Positions 11,085 through 21,900 are shown, counted from the first letter of the stretch. The stretch: DNA of 64,000 nt from Laguncularia racemosa (GCA_037954665.1 JBBMOL010000118.1:1488001-1552000); one strand, 5' to 3'. Notes: generated by a model from the letters alone, not told the origin. Made by a program: numbers and translations.

Positions 11085-11300
11085 TATATCTATTGATAAA
11101 TCTACAAAACCTGAGGAATGGAGGGAGAAGTTGTCTAAGAAAGCATTATGATTTTTGGTTGTTTTATGCATTCAATCCAGTGAGGGGCGTAGACGAGTTA
11201 TAAGTAAACTTGTAAAAACATTATGTTCATTATCAAACCTGGAAGGAAAATCTACTAGAACCATTCCTTTTGCCCCAAATGCCTTCCTACTATCTTTCAA
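11085..11300 (+). pseudogene. HECT ubiquitin ligase UPL1/UPL2-like fragment
   Basis: One plus-strand frame reads EEWREKLSKKAL, a stop, then FLVVLCIQSSEGRRRVISKL and VKTLCSLSNLEGKSTRTIPF. It resembles the helical-repeat region of the giant plant UPL1/UPL2 ligases, which carry a FLVVLCGRSSEGRRRV-type block. The HECT catalytic domain is absent and the homology fades after about 11300. It is about 60 residues of a protein of over 3000, so it is a fragment, probably moved by a transposon or left from a degraded duplication. The family call rests on remembered motif similarity and should be tested by search. Confidence 0.5.
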
Positions 11301-11386
11301 TATATATCAACACTTGAGCCCCCTTTTTTTTTTGAAATGTTGTTTAATATCTCATTCTCTGACGATAATTGATAATTATCAATAGG

Positions 11387-11410
11387 CTAATCGGAGATAA
11401 GTCCGATTAG
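11387..11410. repeat. Short perfect hairpin
   Basis: The arms CTAATCGGA (11387-11395) and TCCGATTAG (11402-11410) are perfect inverted 9-mers with a 6-base loop. CTAATCGGA occurs again near 11487. The function is unknown. The surrounding 11300-12950 interval is AT-rich with no gene I can support; it includes a five-unit ATGT microsatellite at 11900-11919. Confidence 0.6.
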
Positions 11411-12954
11411 GGTCAACTGGCATGACAAAGGTTCAAAAGTAGTGCCAAAATAGGGTCAAAGATAAGTCCTTTGAGAAAGAAACCTAATCGGAGCATGCAT
11501 ATAGAGACTTTGACAAGATCGTTTCTAATTTTCAACTCATCATCATACCTGAATTTCAGCCCTCAGTTGCCCGCCGTAAATTTTCAAATCTTTATTTCGC
11601 AAAAGCATAGCTAGTATATAGCAAAATTCTTCTTCTTTTATGCACTTAACAAGGGTATTGGCATCAGCTATCATGTTCTTACTATCAATAATTTTTTTTC
11701 CACAAACAGTTCGTATAATAAAGCACTATCCCCTTCACACCTACACACATCCATGGACCCTACACATTATTAACAAAATGTATCAACTCACTCCACAAAC
11801 TTCTCTTAAGATTGAAATTTGTTGAAGAATATATCTACGTAACAAAACTCAAAAGTGTGCACAGTAAGTGAACCTCTTGAGGCATAACCAAAAGACAAAT
11901 ATGTATGTATGTATGTATGACAAAATGAAAATCAACAAAGGTCATGAGCTTTAATGTCTTACTGCTATTTGTTTCTTCAAAATCATGATGTTGTGGTTTT
12001 AGACTTCAAGTTCTAGTTTCAGATCTTTAGTCCTTAGATTTTGTAGCTTCGTCATCCAGTTTCAAGATCTATTGCTACTTGTACTCAGTTTGGACAAACA
12101 CGAAGAAGTATGAGAATGACATACTTAAGCTAACTAGGACTTGTTTAAACAACCAGATTAATAATCATGAAACTAGACAGAAACAAAAGCAGAAATGCGG
12201 AATAAACGAGTATATAGAACTAACGCCTGCTAATAAACAAAAGCCCTCTAGCAATAAGAATGTCTCGTGATGAAGAACCAATTCACGTCATGAGGTCCGA
12301 TATAGTTATTGTGGTCATTCTATGTTATTTTTGAACTAGAATGTCCCGTAATAAAGAATGAACGCAATTGATAGAAACTGATACAACAATCATAGTCATT
12401 CAACTTAATTGTCAAAAGCAAAGTCGATTGAGCAAATGCGGAAAAAAAGGGGTCTATAGTTGGTTGTGTGAGTTCACTCTACTTAGATCTGACTTGGCTA
12501 TGGTATTGCTGATGGTTTGGCTTAGTCCATTAGGAAAGTAAGAAAAGAAAATGGAACGAAGAAGAGGAGTATAGAAGAGACTGACGTAAAAGGAAAAAAA
12601 GAAGAGGAAGAAGAAAATGAAACGAAGGAAAGGGAGAACAAAAAAAAAAGAAAAAGAAAATTGTGTGAAGAGAATAAGAGAGACTTCAAATAGAGGTTCT
12701 AATTGTCAATCAAACTCTCACATGACCCCTTTCATCTACCGGACTTTGATTCTTTGTCAGAAAAGAATAATAGAAATCATCACGATCGTAATGTTGGCCA
12801 TGTTGGGGTGAACTAGGTGCGTGAAAAAAAAAAAAAATTCACAAGGTGCGCAATGCAGCTCTATGACTCAATCCGGTGACTTCTTGAACATTAATACACA
12901 CATTAACCAAATGAGCTGTTGTTTTCTTCTTGTACATGAAGAAAACTTTATCTT

Positions 12955-13235
12955 ATTATACACCAAAAAGAAAAGAGGGATGCAAAGGTGGGAAACACAG
13001 GAGTCGAACCCAACACATCCAACAATATGTGCACATGTCTTTCTAATAAGCCATGGGCTTATGCCTTCCTTTGGGAGGATACCCTTTTATCTTATTGCTG
13101 TACAAAAAATAAAAAAAAGAGTGCGCATAACGTGTCTAGTGAAAATCGAACTTAAGACATCCAGCGTTAAATACATACGTCTTTCCAATAGGCCATTAGC
13201 TTGTGCCTTGTTATTAGAGGTTCCAATTATATTTT
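12955..13235 (-). mobile_element. Tandem pair of tRNA-like SINE units
   Basis: Two units of about 145 bp lie head to tail on the minus strand. Unit 1 has a perfect RNA polymerase III B-box, GGTTCGACTCC (complement of 13000-13010), and an A-box-like TGGCTTATTAG (complement of 13043-13053). Unit 2 has A-box TGGCCTATTGG (complement of 13185-13195) and a decayed B-box AGTTCGATTTT (complement of 13143-13152). The A-to-B spacing is 32 bases in both. Each unit is followed by a T-rich tail and an AATAAGATAAA motif. This layout fits a tRNA-derived SINE family. The 13240-14780 interval contains no gene that I recognise. Confidence 0.5.
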
Positions 13236-14780
13236 ATTATTTAGAATCTTCTAAGAAAAAAAAAACGTGATTTTCCCACTTACCACTATATATAAGAGCT
13301 AAAACATAACTCTTCTAGTAAAAAAAATAAAAATAAAAATCACATATCGAGAACTCAATTGAGTTAAATCATCACTCCAAATCTTTTGAATACTCATTGA
13401 TAGCATGAAAAATCTTTTCTTGCAAAAGGAAAATGGTTAAGAGACCACAAGCTTTCAAATTTGTACCATAGATGCTACTTGATGTTTCAGAGGCAATATC
13501 TATCTTCAATTGACTAAAGACGACATGCGCAATTAAACAGTGCTGCAAGCTTGTGCGTCGAGAGAAGAATCTAAATTATATGCAGCATTGGCATCAGACT
13601 CATGTAATACGAATCGTGCAAATGTATATACGATAGCAATGCAGTTATTCCACAAGCGCACATGCACCAAGTAATTTCTTTGCCATCATGAAAGCTTATC
13701 CAATGCCTAAATCCCTTCGATTTCACTCAAAAGATTGGTTAAGGGGCAAAATGTAAATGGCTAAATTTAATGCATGGGCTTATGGCTTGTTGCTTTAATG
13801 AATTTGACTCTTTGGGTCTTGTGATAAGGCCCAAAGAGTGAAGTCCATGTCTTGGGTTGATTAAGGGAGACTTGGCATGGTGGGCTTAGGGTAGGGTTCA
13901 TTAGATCGAGCCATTTGATCCAACTTTTCTCAATAAAGCTCACACATACACACACACAAAAGTCCTTTAATAGGCCTACACTCATAAAAGGCCCATATGG
14001 GGCCTCATTTACTAAGAACCATTGATTACTATTACTATTTAATGGACGAGATTCATAACCAAACATTATAAATATCTTATGCCTCCTCATTCAAAAGGGG
14101 AATTTCTTTAGAAAAAGCGTTATTACTCTACCAAAATTTTCTCAAAAGACTAAAACCATGATATTCCTATATTTACTCACAAAACACACACTTGTCACCG
14201 TAGAGCTGAGCTTTATCCGATACTACCTATTCCTTCTCCCTATCTCAATCAAATCCCTTATACGTATCACTTCCTCGTTAAGTCACGTATAGCGCGTTTT
14301 CACATAGTATGCACGTAACCCTACACTCGAACCAATACCCCCACAGATAGAAATGACAACAAGAATGATATTATTGTTGTACTCCAAACCTCTCAAAAGA
14401 GCATAAAGAAAGATTTCAAATTTCTTAAAGAAATTTCATTAAAAGAAAAATTGTCAATTATATTGTTTTACTATTAACTCATGACAAAAGAATAAGAAAA
14501 TGGATAATTTGGGAATTAATCATTTGGAAAAAGTTAAGATACACAAAAAAATCCATTATATGGACTTAAATGAAAAAGAAATATAACAAAATATCGTTAA
14601 AATAATGGAAAAGAAAATTTGTATAAAATAAGTCTTCTTGATGTGAGAAAATAACATTGAGCATCATGACTTCAAGTTCCATAGATATCTCCAAGCCATT
14701 GATGTGCTCAAAACCAAGTTCAAGCACAATCAAATGAATCAAGAAAAACAAACCACGACTCTATTACAAACCGGTCCAAT

Positions 14781-15710
14781 TGGAGAACAATTCATGTGAA
14801 CACCTTTGGAGATTTAGATGGAAAATGAAGATCAATTGATGTAATTGCAATCCCTATTTATAAACTTCACCAAATAACAGCAAAGAGAGATTAGATCCAT
14901 GTGAAATCAGATCAAAATTGAAGCATCAAAACCATGATTTCCACTTTTCCTTCTATTCCAATTCACGTCAACACTAAAGAACAATCAATCTTACAAGATA
15001 ATTGTCCACGAATTACATTCACAAATAAGTCTAAGAAAGCTTCAAATCCACCCTAGATATGACTCACTAAAGAAGAAGTGAAGAATAACAAAGAAGGAAA
15101 TCGATATGACTCATAATTTCTCCTTGTTGCACTCGCCACAATTCCAATTCTTGGGTTGAAATTGATAAGAGGTTTTGAACTAAGGAAGAACCCTAATTCC
15201 ACATGTGAAGTGCTATGTTTAATCTGCAAAAATTGGCCTCCTCAAACCCTACTATAAGCAAGTATTTATACTTGCTACTCCTAGGGTTAGAAAATGGTAA
15301 AAATTACAAGTTTGCCACTTTTAAGGTGGCTAGTCCTAAATGAAAATTACAATCAAAATAAGAGTGTTCCAAAATGATTACAACATAAATAGTCCATGCA
15401 AATAAAAAATATATAAAAGAAATTGGTCTTCAAGATGCCGGTCTTCTATAGGATTCATCGGCCCAGCTCATCACCGGTTTAGGTCGGTCCATGGATAACT
15501 CACAAGCTAAGTCTGAGGGAGTTTGTCCATTGCCCTATAAAATATGATAAGTGTGCCTGTTGGAAAACACAATACAAGAATAATAGAAAAGAGGTTAATT
15601 TATAAATAATTCTGGGGTCGATCTGCTCAAAATGGGCCCTCATCGCCGAAATTCTAATTCCTTTAGTTCTTGCCCTAATGATAGGTCTTGTCGGATTTTG
15701 ATTCCTATCA
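14781..15710 (-). repeat. 3' LTR of the non-autonomous gypsy element
   Basis: It aligns gap-free over 916 bp with the right LTR. By eye I count roughly 40 differences (about 4%), nearly all transitions. It starts TGATAGGAATC on the minus strand directly after the polypurine tract at 15711-15722. The same 18-bp palindrome is at 15258-15275. Confidence 0.85.
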
Positions 15711-15722
15711 TCTCCTCGAGCC
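15711..15722 (-). other. Polypurine tract of the non-autonomous gypsy element
   Basis: On the minus strand the purine-rich GGCTCGAGGAGA precedes the TGATAGG start of the 3' LTR. It overlaps the end of the polyprotein reading, as is common in plant Ty3/gypsy elements. Confidence 0.7.
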
Positions 15723-16266
15723 TAAAAAAGATTTGTCCTCAAATCTGGCAAATCAAATGCAGTAGAGACTTTGTTTCCTCCTAACAAGCCACCTAAAGAA
15801 ATATCACTGCAGAATCCCAAAATTTGAAATACCACGGGTGGTGATTGTTTTCTCTCCTCCATTTCTAAGATGTATCTCATCTGCAACATAAATAATACTC
15901 CATTATCCAATAAAGTCGCCCCTGTATCAACCTGTTCCACTGAAACGTTTCCTCCTTTTCTAACTCATCTATATGTTGCTGATCCTCATGGTCTTCTAAT
16001 GGTTGGCCTAACTGCTCATTACCCTTTGAAACCTCTGAAGGTGAACATAACTGTCTCTGAACAGTCTGGCTCTCTAGTGGTCTGCTCGTCTGACTATGAT
16101 CATCAAGATCTTCTAAAGGTTGGCACATCGGTGTCTAACAAATTTTATGCTCCAAGGGTTGGCTCGTGTCACTAGAGCCTTCAAGAACCTTTGAAGGTTG
16201 GCATACCTGCGTCTTCACAGTTTGGTCCTCTGAAGGTTTGATCATGTGGCTATGATCCTCAAGATT
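15722..16266 (-). pseudogene. Degenerate acidic repeat linker and polyprotein C-terminus
   Basis: Directly downstream of the protease the minus strand encodes imperfect repeats of a QPLEDLDDHSQ / SRPLESQTVQ / PSEVSKG type, about 30 residues each, interrupted by stops. They end in DLPDLRTNLF plus stop at 15722, which is the usual extreme C-terminus of plant gypsy pol. Nothing of RT, RNase H or integrase lies between, so the internal deletion removed about 3 kb of coding sequence while leaving the 3' end intact. Confidence 0.6.
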
Positions 16267-16773
16267 CTATGATGGTTGTTTTATCTGTCTTTGCATCTCC
16301 TGGACCTCTGATGGTGACATAGGGTTTAATACTATACGTTTACCATCTTTTTTGAACATATAAGTATTTCTATACCCATCATGTAATACCATCTTGTCAT
16401 ACAACCATGGTCTACCAAGTAATATATGGGATGTACAAATAGGAAGAATATCACATTCAAGCTCATCATAGTACTTGTCCCCTATACTGAAGGGTACCCT
16501 AGCCCTTTGGGTCACACAAAGACCATCCTGATCATTTAACCAATGTAATGTATAGGGTTCAGGATGTGGGATGGTTTCAAGTTTCAACTTAGATACTAAT
16601 GATGCAGCTACAACATTAGTACAACTACCGCCATCAATAATGATTACGCACAAGTTTCCTTGTACCCTACAAGAAGTATGGAACAAGTTTTCTCTTTGTC
16701 CCTCATCAATGGTTGGAAAAGAAGTCATGTCCCGATGCAATACATTAGTAGACAAATACAACTTACTTGACAT
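16267..16773 (-). CDS. Ty3/gypsy retropepsin-like protease (uninterrupted 168 codons)
   Basis: This is the aspartic protease part of a gypsy polyprotein and the longest undamaged retroelement domain in the window. The active site is at residues 46-53 (IIDGGSCT, Asp-Gly-Gly-Ser). After it come WLNDQDGLCVTQRARVPFSI, a CDILPICTSHILLGRPWLYD flap and hydrophobic block near residues 110-127, and a basic KKDGKRIVLNPMSP tail. Asp-Gly-Gly is a normal variant in this branch of plant chromovirus proteases. Residues 1-45 belong to the gag-protease linker, so the first Met is probably not the true start. Upstream on the minus strand, no gag domain is visible. Confidence 0.75.
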   Translation of the reverse strand: MSSKLYLSTNVLHRDMTSFPTIDEGQRENLFHTSCRVQGNLCVIIIDGGSCTNVVAASLVSKLKLETIPHPEPYTLHWLNDQDGLCVTQRARVPFSIGDKYYDELECDILPICTSHILLGRPWLYDKMVLHDGYRNTYMFKKDGKRIVLNPMSPSEVQEMQRQIKQPS

Positions 16774-16774
16774 T

Positions 16775-17980
16775 TTTTACTTACTAACTTCAACAACCAC
16801 AATACACTTCACCACACCACGGCAACACACCCTCACACACCCATGGTGCTCACACTCAACCAATACAAGAAATGTTTATTGGTACTTTAAGTAAAGTTAA
16901 ATAAATGAAGTGCACACAATTATTTCTAAGTAGTTAAGAATTAAATTCAACCACAAGTGTTAAGTAATGAGTTCAATTACTTTCACACTTTAATTGTTTT
17001 GTTTGAATTCAAATTCCACTACTCAACTTTCCTTTTCTTGCTTTGGTTTCACACTAATTAACTTCACAATGGGCAGCACTTAAACACAACTCACCGCCAC
17101 ACAACTCCCTTTTTAGCTCACGGTTCAACAATGCTCACACCACCAACAACAAGTAGCTTGACAACACATACAACAACCAACACCAAATGTTAACACCCTT
17201 TACTAAATTTATAAAAAAAATACAACACTACATACAATCCTCCTCAAGCCACGATACACTTTCCCCACTTCCACACAAAAATATCAAACCGCAACTTCAA
17301 CAACAAAGGCAACTCAAATTTCAAATTCAAAATGAGTTCAATAATTGCAAGATTCCACAAATGGTAAGAAGTTATTTCAAATTCAAATGACACACAATTA
17401 ACTATGACTTAATGTGTGTTTTGAAATTTTAAATTGACTTCTTAATGTACACTTTAATTCTGATTTCAAATCTGAAAAATGAAAATTGTGATTCCTCCAA
17501 TTTCTGAAAATGCACACACTACAAAATTCCACTTTACAATTGTAACACTACTCTTCCCCTTCACGGTTTGCTATTCATACACTACACTCTCACACTTTAG
17601 CCTCAATGTGCAACACCTTACTCCACACAACTTCCACAAATTCACACCACTTTATAACACCTTAAGTGCAACACACTCACACCGCCACTTACATAATACA
17701 CACATAATGCACTTAATTCAAACAACAACAACAACACTCACGGTGCAACACTTTCTTCTCAATATACACAATACAATACTTCAAGGTGTACATGTCCTTG
17801 CCACTACACAACTCCCATTCACACCATAAATCACAAGCAATGGCAGCAACAAAATTCAAATTTGAAATCACTCCATTAATTGCAACCTTCTCCACAAATG
17901 GTACTCAATGAAGTGCTTTCAAACTTAAAGAAGGTATTTGAATTTCAAATGGATGCTTATCCTTCCACACACTTCAAATA
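16775..17980 (-). other. G-poor, C/A-rich leader of the non-autonomous element
   Basis: The plus strand is strikingly depleted of G and full of CACAAC, ACACCAC and CAACAAC words, so the element's sense strand is G/T-rich. There is no gag motif on the minus strand. Open frames on the plus strand (17187-17390, 17479-17829) are low-complexity Thr/His/Leu/Ser strings produced by this bias. It sits where gag and the 5' untranslated leader should be. Confidence 0.55.
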
Positions 17981-18909
17981 TGAAAATAATTCACGTGAAC
18001 ACCTTTGGAGATTTAGATGGAAAATGAAGATCAATTGATGTAATTGCAATCCCTATTTATAAACTTCACCAAATAACAACAAAGAGAGATTAGATCCACG
18101 TGAAATCATATCAAAATTGAAGCATCAAAACCATGATTTCCACTCTTCCTTCTATTCCAATTCACGCCAACACTAAAGAACAATCAATCTTACAAGATAA
18201 TTGTCTACGAATTACATTCACAAATAAGTCCAAGAAAGCTTCAAATTCACCCTAGATATAACTCACTAGAAAAGAAGTGAAGAATAACAAAGAAGGAAAT
18301 CGATATGACTCACAATTTCTCTTTATTGCACTCGCCATAATTCCAATTCTTGGGTTGAAATTGATAAGAGGTTTTGAACTAAGGAAGAACCCTAATTTCA
18401 CACATGAAGTGCTATGTTTAATCTGCAAAAATTGGCCTCCTCAAACCCTACTATAAGCAAGTATTTATACTTGCTACTTTTAGGGTTAGAAAATGGTCAA
18501 AATTACAAGTTTGCCACTTTTAAGGTGGCTAGTCCTAAATGAAAATTACAATCAAAATAAGAATGTTCCAAAATGATTACAACATAAATAGTCCATGCAA
18601 ATGAAAAATATATAAAAGAAATTGGTCTTCAAGATGCCGGTCTTTTATAGGATTCATCGGCCCAGCTCATCACCGGTTCAGGTCGATTCATGGATAACCC
18701 ACAAGCTGAGTCTAAGGGAGTTTATCCATTGCCCTATAAAATATGATAAGTGTGCCTGTTGAAAAACACAATACAAGAATAATAGAAAAGAGGTTAATTT
18801 ATAAATAATTCTGGGGTCGATCTGCTCAAAATGGGCCTTCATCGCCAAAATTCGAATTTCTTTAGTTCTTGCCCTAATGATAGGTCTTATCGGATTTTGA
18901 TTCCTATCA
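17981..18909 (-). repeat. 5' LTR of the non-autonomous gypsy element
   Basis: On the minus strand it begins TGATAGGAATC at 18909. The core 17994-18909 is 916 bp and aligns with no gap to 14795-15710. The far edge is less certain because similarity tails off over 17981-17993. A TATAAATA box on the minus strand sits inside the palindrome at 18457-18474 and is the likely promoter. Confidence 0.85.
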
Positions 18910-19059
18910 GCCATTTTCCATGTTGTTGAGGAATTCCTCTTAAAGCTTCTTAACTTTAGTGCATGTGATTGAGCCTTTAGTGAGCTTCAGCTAACTTAAA
19001 GAATTGATAAGTCATTTTCGTCCATTAGGATGTGCTTGATTTTTATGCTATAAGGTAGG

Positions 19060-19620
19060 GAAGGCAAAAGGTACAAAAGAAAAACAAGAAAAATAAAAGA
19101 GAGAGAGGGAGAAGAAGAAGAGAAAAGGGCTAGTGGTCGAACACAAGATGGAAAGAACAAGGGCAAGGAGTTCGAAAGGAATAAAAAAGTTATTAAAGAA
19201 GAGAAAAGGAGTAGCTATAGGAATAAGAAGAAGATACAATAATATTTCTAAGAGGAAATGAGAAGGAAAAAGAAAAGAATGGTAGGAGCAATGGGAAGAT
19301 TGTTAAATGTATCTTACAATAGATTTAGCCAATGATCTTCTTGTACTTTAACAAATCTCCCACATCCGCGTTTCCTTATTTTAAGGGATTTTAAGCTTGG
19401 TTAAGGAGCACTTTGATTAGGAGTTGTCACGTGAATGGGAAGGAAACTAAGAGGGTTTAAACCAAAATCAATAAATAAAAAAAAAAAGATAGTAGGTTCC
19501 AAGGTTAAGGAAGAAAGCGAAAAGAAAGGAATGGAAATAGTAATAATTAAAGAGAGAGAGAGAAGGTAGACAATAAGAAAAGGAAATAGGGAAATAAAAT
19601 TAGAAAATGGGGTCTTTTAC
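19060..19620 (+). repeat. Purine-rich (A/G) low-complexity stretch
   Basis: Long GAAAGAGAAGG-type purine runs on the plus strand include a GAGAGAGAGAGA tract near 19550-19562. The Phe-rich minus-strand frame 19048-19239 is a by-product. The rest of 18910-20390 has no gene I can support. Confidence 0.6.
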
Positions 19621-20492
19621 GTATTGTATCGCAATTTGTAGTCATTAAAAAATAGTTTTGATTATTTTATTATTAAGCAATTGGAATCCAAATTAAAACA
19701 TCTAGTTTTATTAATTTTTGATTATCTTTTAGCAAGAAATACATTTAGGGTTTAGATTTTGAATTAGGTTTTAGATTTTTAAACTTAGGGCTTTAATTTA
19801 AAATTGTAACGATCGATTTTTTACTCTTCTTTAATATTTTTTCATAAAAAATAGGTTGGATTTATAAATACTAAAGAATAAAATAAAAAAACGAAAAATG
19901 GTAAATAAAAAAGAAAAAAATGATAAAAGATACATAAAAATAAAAAATAATGAAAAAGAAATGTAGAAGGATTATTTTTATCTAGAAAAAAAAAATAGAG
20001 AATGCATATTACACCTTTTGAGGCAACTTGGAACCAAATCAAAATTCAACCTAGACTTATAATGGATTATATAAAATTTAATTACAATTAAAAAATCATC
20101 AAGAAGATTAAACTCATTTTGATAAGGCATGTATGAGTAAGTGAGTAGATTATATGTTCAATTCACACCAGTGTAAGACATAGGACTACGAAAGAGAGAG
20201 TCGAATGGAATTGATCTTTAAGTTTAATTACGAGTTTATTTAAATAAACAAGTTTGCTTATTAATAGTTACTCAAAGGAGAGCTTGTAGGTCAGGGGTCG
20301 TGTGACAATCATGTTGTCATCCCCACTCGAGAAACAGATATGAATGCACAGCAAGAGAGAGGGGATACGTGGGCGAGAATTTGATCAAACCGACGTTTTT
20401 TTCCTATAGATTAACATTAATTTTAAATAAAAACGGATAAAATCAGATTAAATAAGAATTGGGGTTTTGCATATCTTGAACACGGTTTTGAC

Positions 20493-20502
20493 TTCTATAT
20501 AT
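20493..20502 (+). promoter_or_regulatory. Candidate TATA box upstream of a CpG-rich island
   Basis: CTATATATAG is followed by an Arg-less, pyrimidine-rich leader (TTTCTCTCTCTAG near 20550) typical of a plant 5' untranslated region. A ten-codon ATG frame lies at 20637-20669. It could be the promoter of a lost gene or of an LTR element. Confidence 0.3.
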
Positions 20503-20714
20503 AGAACAACCCTACACGAACACGAGGACACAATCGGCTCGTAGAACAACTTTCTCTCTCTAGACCTCCATTGCCAACCCCTCCAACTTCTCTCTATAGA
20601 TTATCACTTCACACACAACCTCGAAACAGAATTCAAATGGCAGTAGACTCTAGGGCGTTCATAGATTAGGAAAAACACCAACTTTACTTTCAACAATCCA
20701 CAAATTCATCAGAT

Positions 20715-20960
20715 CGAAAAGTTCAAATCCAGCCACCTGGGAGCAAATTGCAGCCACCATTGTGTCCGCCACATCCTGGAGGTTCGGTCCCACGCATCGG
20801 GGAGCATTGATGACTACCAGATCGCGTCGACGGAGCCACGATTGTCGCTGTCCTCTTCTCCGCAGCTCGCACGTGCGAATTGTGAGAAGACCGATCCGCT
20901 ACCCGTTGGAGCGATTCGAACTTGCAAAACCGACCACCCTAGCCTGACCCGCGCGCAGTG
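20715..20960 (+). other. GC- and CpG-rich island with two overlapping open frames
   Basis: About 240 bases have far higher GC and CpG content than the AT-rich surroundings. One frame (20762-20947) begins at ATT/ATG-like codons and is Arg-rich. An overlapping frame from about 20735 to 20973 ends in CVASE plus stop. I do not recognise either product. Such islands in plant repeats are often untranslated or first-exon sequence that has escaped methylation decay. From 20974 to 23395 I see no gene, only AT-rich sequence with microsatellites. Confidence 0.35.
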
Positions 20961-21479
20961 TGTAGCTTCTGAATAATAATTTTTACTTCGTTATTTTATT
21001 ATAATAAAATAGGTCAGAAAAATAATTTAAAAAAAAAACAACAAAAGACAAAATATGATAGAAACTTTATGTTTCATTTTGCAGGTTTAATAAGTTTTAT
21101 AACGTTGTATGTCTAAGTTAATTTGCAAATAGGCATATTCAAGCTTAGTGTTTGCACACATGGTTTCTTATTGATTGTGTGTTCACACATTTAATTGTAT
21201 ATTCAATATTGCATATTTAGTATAAAAAATTTCATATATTTTCATGATTGGTTATGTTTTCATTTAATTGCCACATTTTTATAAAAAAATAATAAAATAA
21301 AAATTTGTATTAGGATAAAAATTATTGTGTAGATTTTAGATTTTAGATTTTAGATTTTAGAATGTAATTGTTGCATGAGGTTGATTAGGTTTTCATGTAG
21401 TTTAATCATTTTTAAATAAATAAATAAAAAATAAAATAAACTAAAAACTAAAAAAAAAAAAAAAAACGATGGACGAGTT

Positions 21480-21565
21480 CTTTGAAGAGTTGTAACATCG
21501 AGTATGAAAATACGGTTTATGCACAAAACACTATTTTTATATGTAATTATGGAAACTCTTCAAAG
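21480..21565. repeat. Perfect 12-bp inverted repeat
   Basis: CTTTGAAGAGTT at 21480-21491 and its exact complement AACTCTTCAAAG at 21554-21565 are separated by 62 bases. It may form a hairpin or be a decayed small transposon end. Confidence 0.5.
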
Positions 21566-21618
21566 TAGGGGTTACATTAACTAGAATTATAGAAAACACA
21601 AATATAAGTTGCACGGAA

Positions 21619-21640
21619 TATATATATATATATATATATA
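21619..21640. repeat. (TA)11 microsatellite
   Basis: Uninterrupted TA dinucleotides in an AT-rich spacer. Confidence 0.9.
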
Positions 21641-21892
21641 GACTTCAAAATAATGTCATTACATATATTTAAGCATCTATGTACCTATTTTTGGAATATG
21701 ATAATGAGTAAAGACAATTATCAAATTATTAATATCATTAACTTATATGTATAGATTAGCTTGTACTTATAATATGTGCTATTATATAATAACATAAATC
21801 ACGTAATCTCTCACGTTGATATAAATATATACTATATATAAATGCATACAATTGGATGAAATCTTTTGAAAATACTCTATCAATATAAGTTT

Positions 21893-21900
<8 letters not shown>

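Larger units (their letters stand above)
14781..18909 (-). mobile_element. Non-autonomous Ty3/gypsy (chromovirus-type) element, about 4.1 kb
   Basis: Two direct repeats of about 930 bp flank a 2.27-kb interior. The interior holds a protease (16267-16773), a degenerate repeat linker and the last residues of a polyprotein, all on the minus strand, so the 5' LTR is on the right. RT, RNase H and integrase are missing: the coding sequence passes from protease and linker straight to the pol C-terminus. I find no Met-tRNA PBS next to the 5' LTR and no matching target-site duplication (18910-18914 is GCCAT; bases left of 14781 are CCAAT). It looks like a deletion derivative mobilised by a relative. 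Confidence 0.85.

Noticed and set aside
13000..13053. A tRNA gene
   Set aside because: A- and B-box-like sites are present but the flanks do not form acceptor or anticodon stems and the unit is followed by a T-rich tail, so a SINE fits better.
12821..13270. 149-codon plus-strand frame
   Set aside because: It runs antisense through the SINE-like pair and begins in an A-run; no domain is visible.
13767..14090. 107-codon minus-strand frame
   Set aside because: Contains CVCVCV from a CA repeat and no family motif; judged a chance frame.
17187..17829. Thr/His/Leu-rich plus-strand frames
   Set aside because: Produced by the G-poor CACAAC bias of the non-autonomous gypsy leader, which is transcribed from the other strand.
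14776..18914. Target-site duplication for the non-autonomous gypsy element
   Set aside because: CCAAT on the left and GCCAT on the right do not match, and shifting the left edge to 14795 gives ATTCA; no duplication can be claimed.
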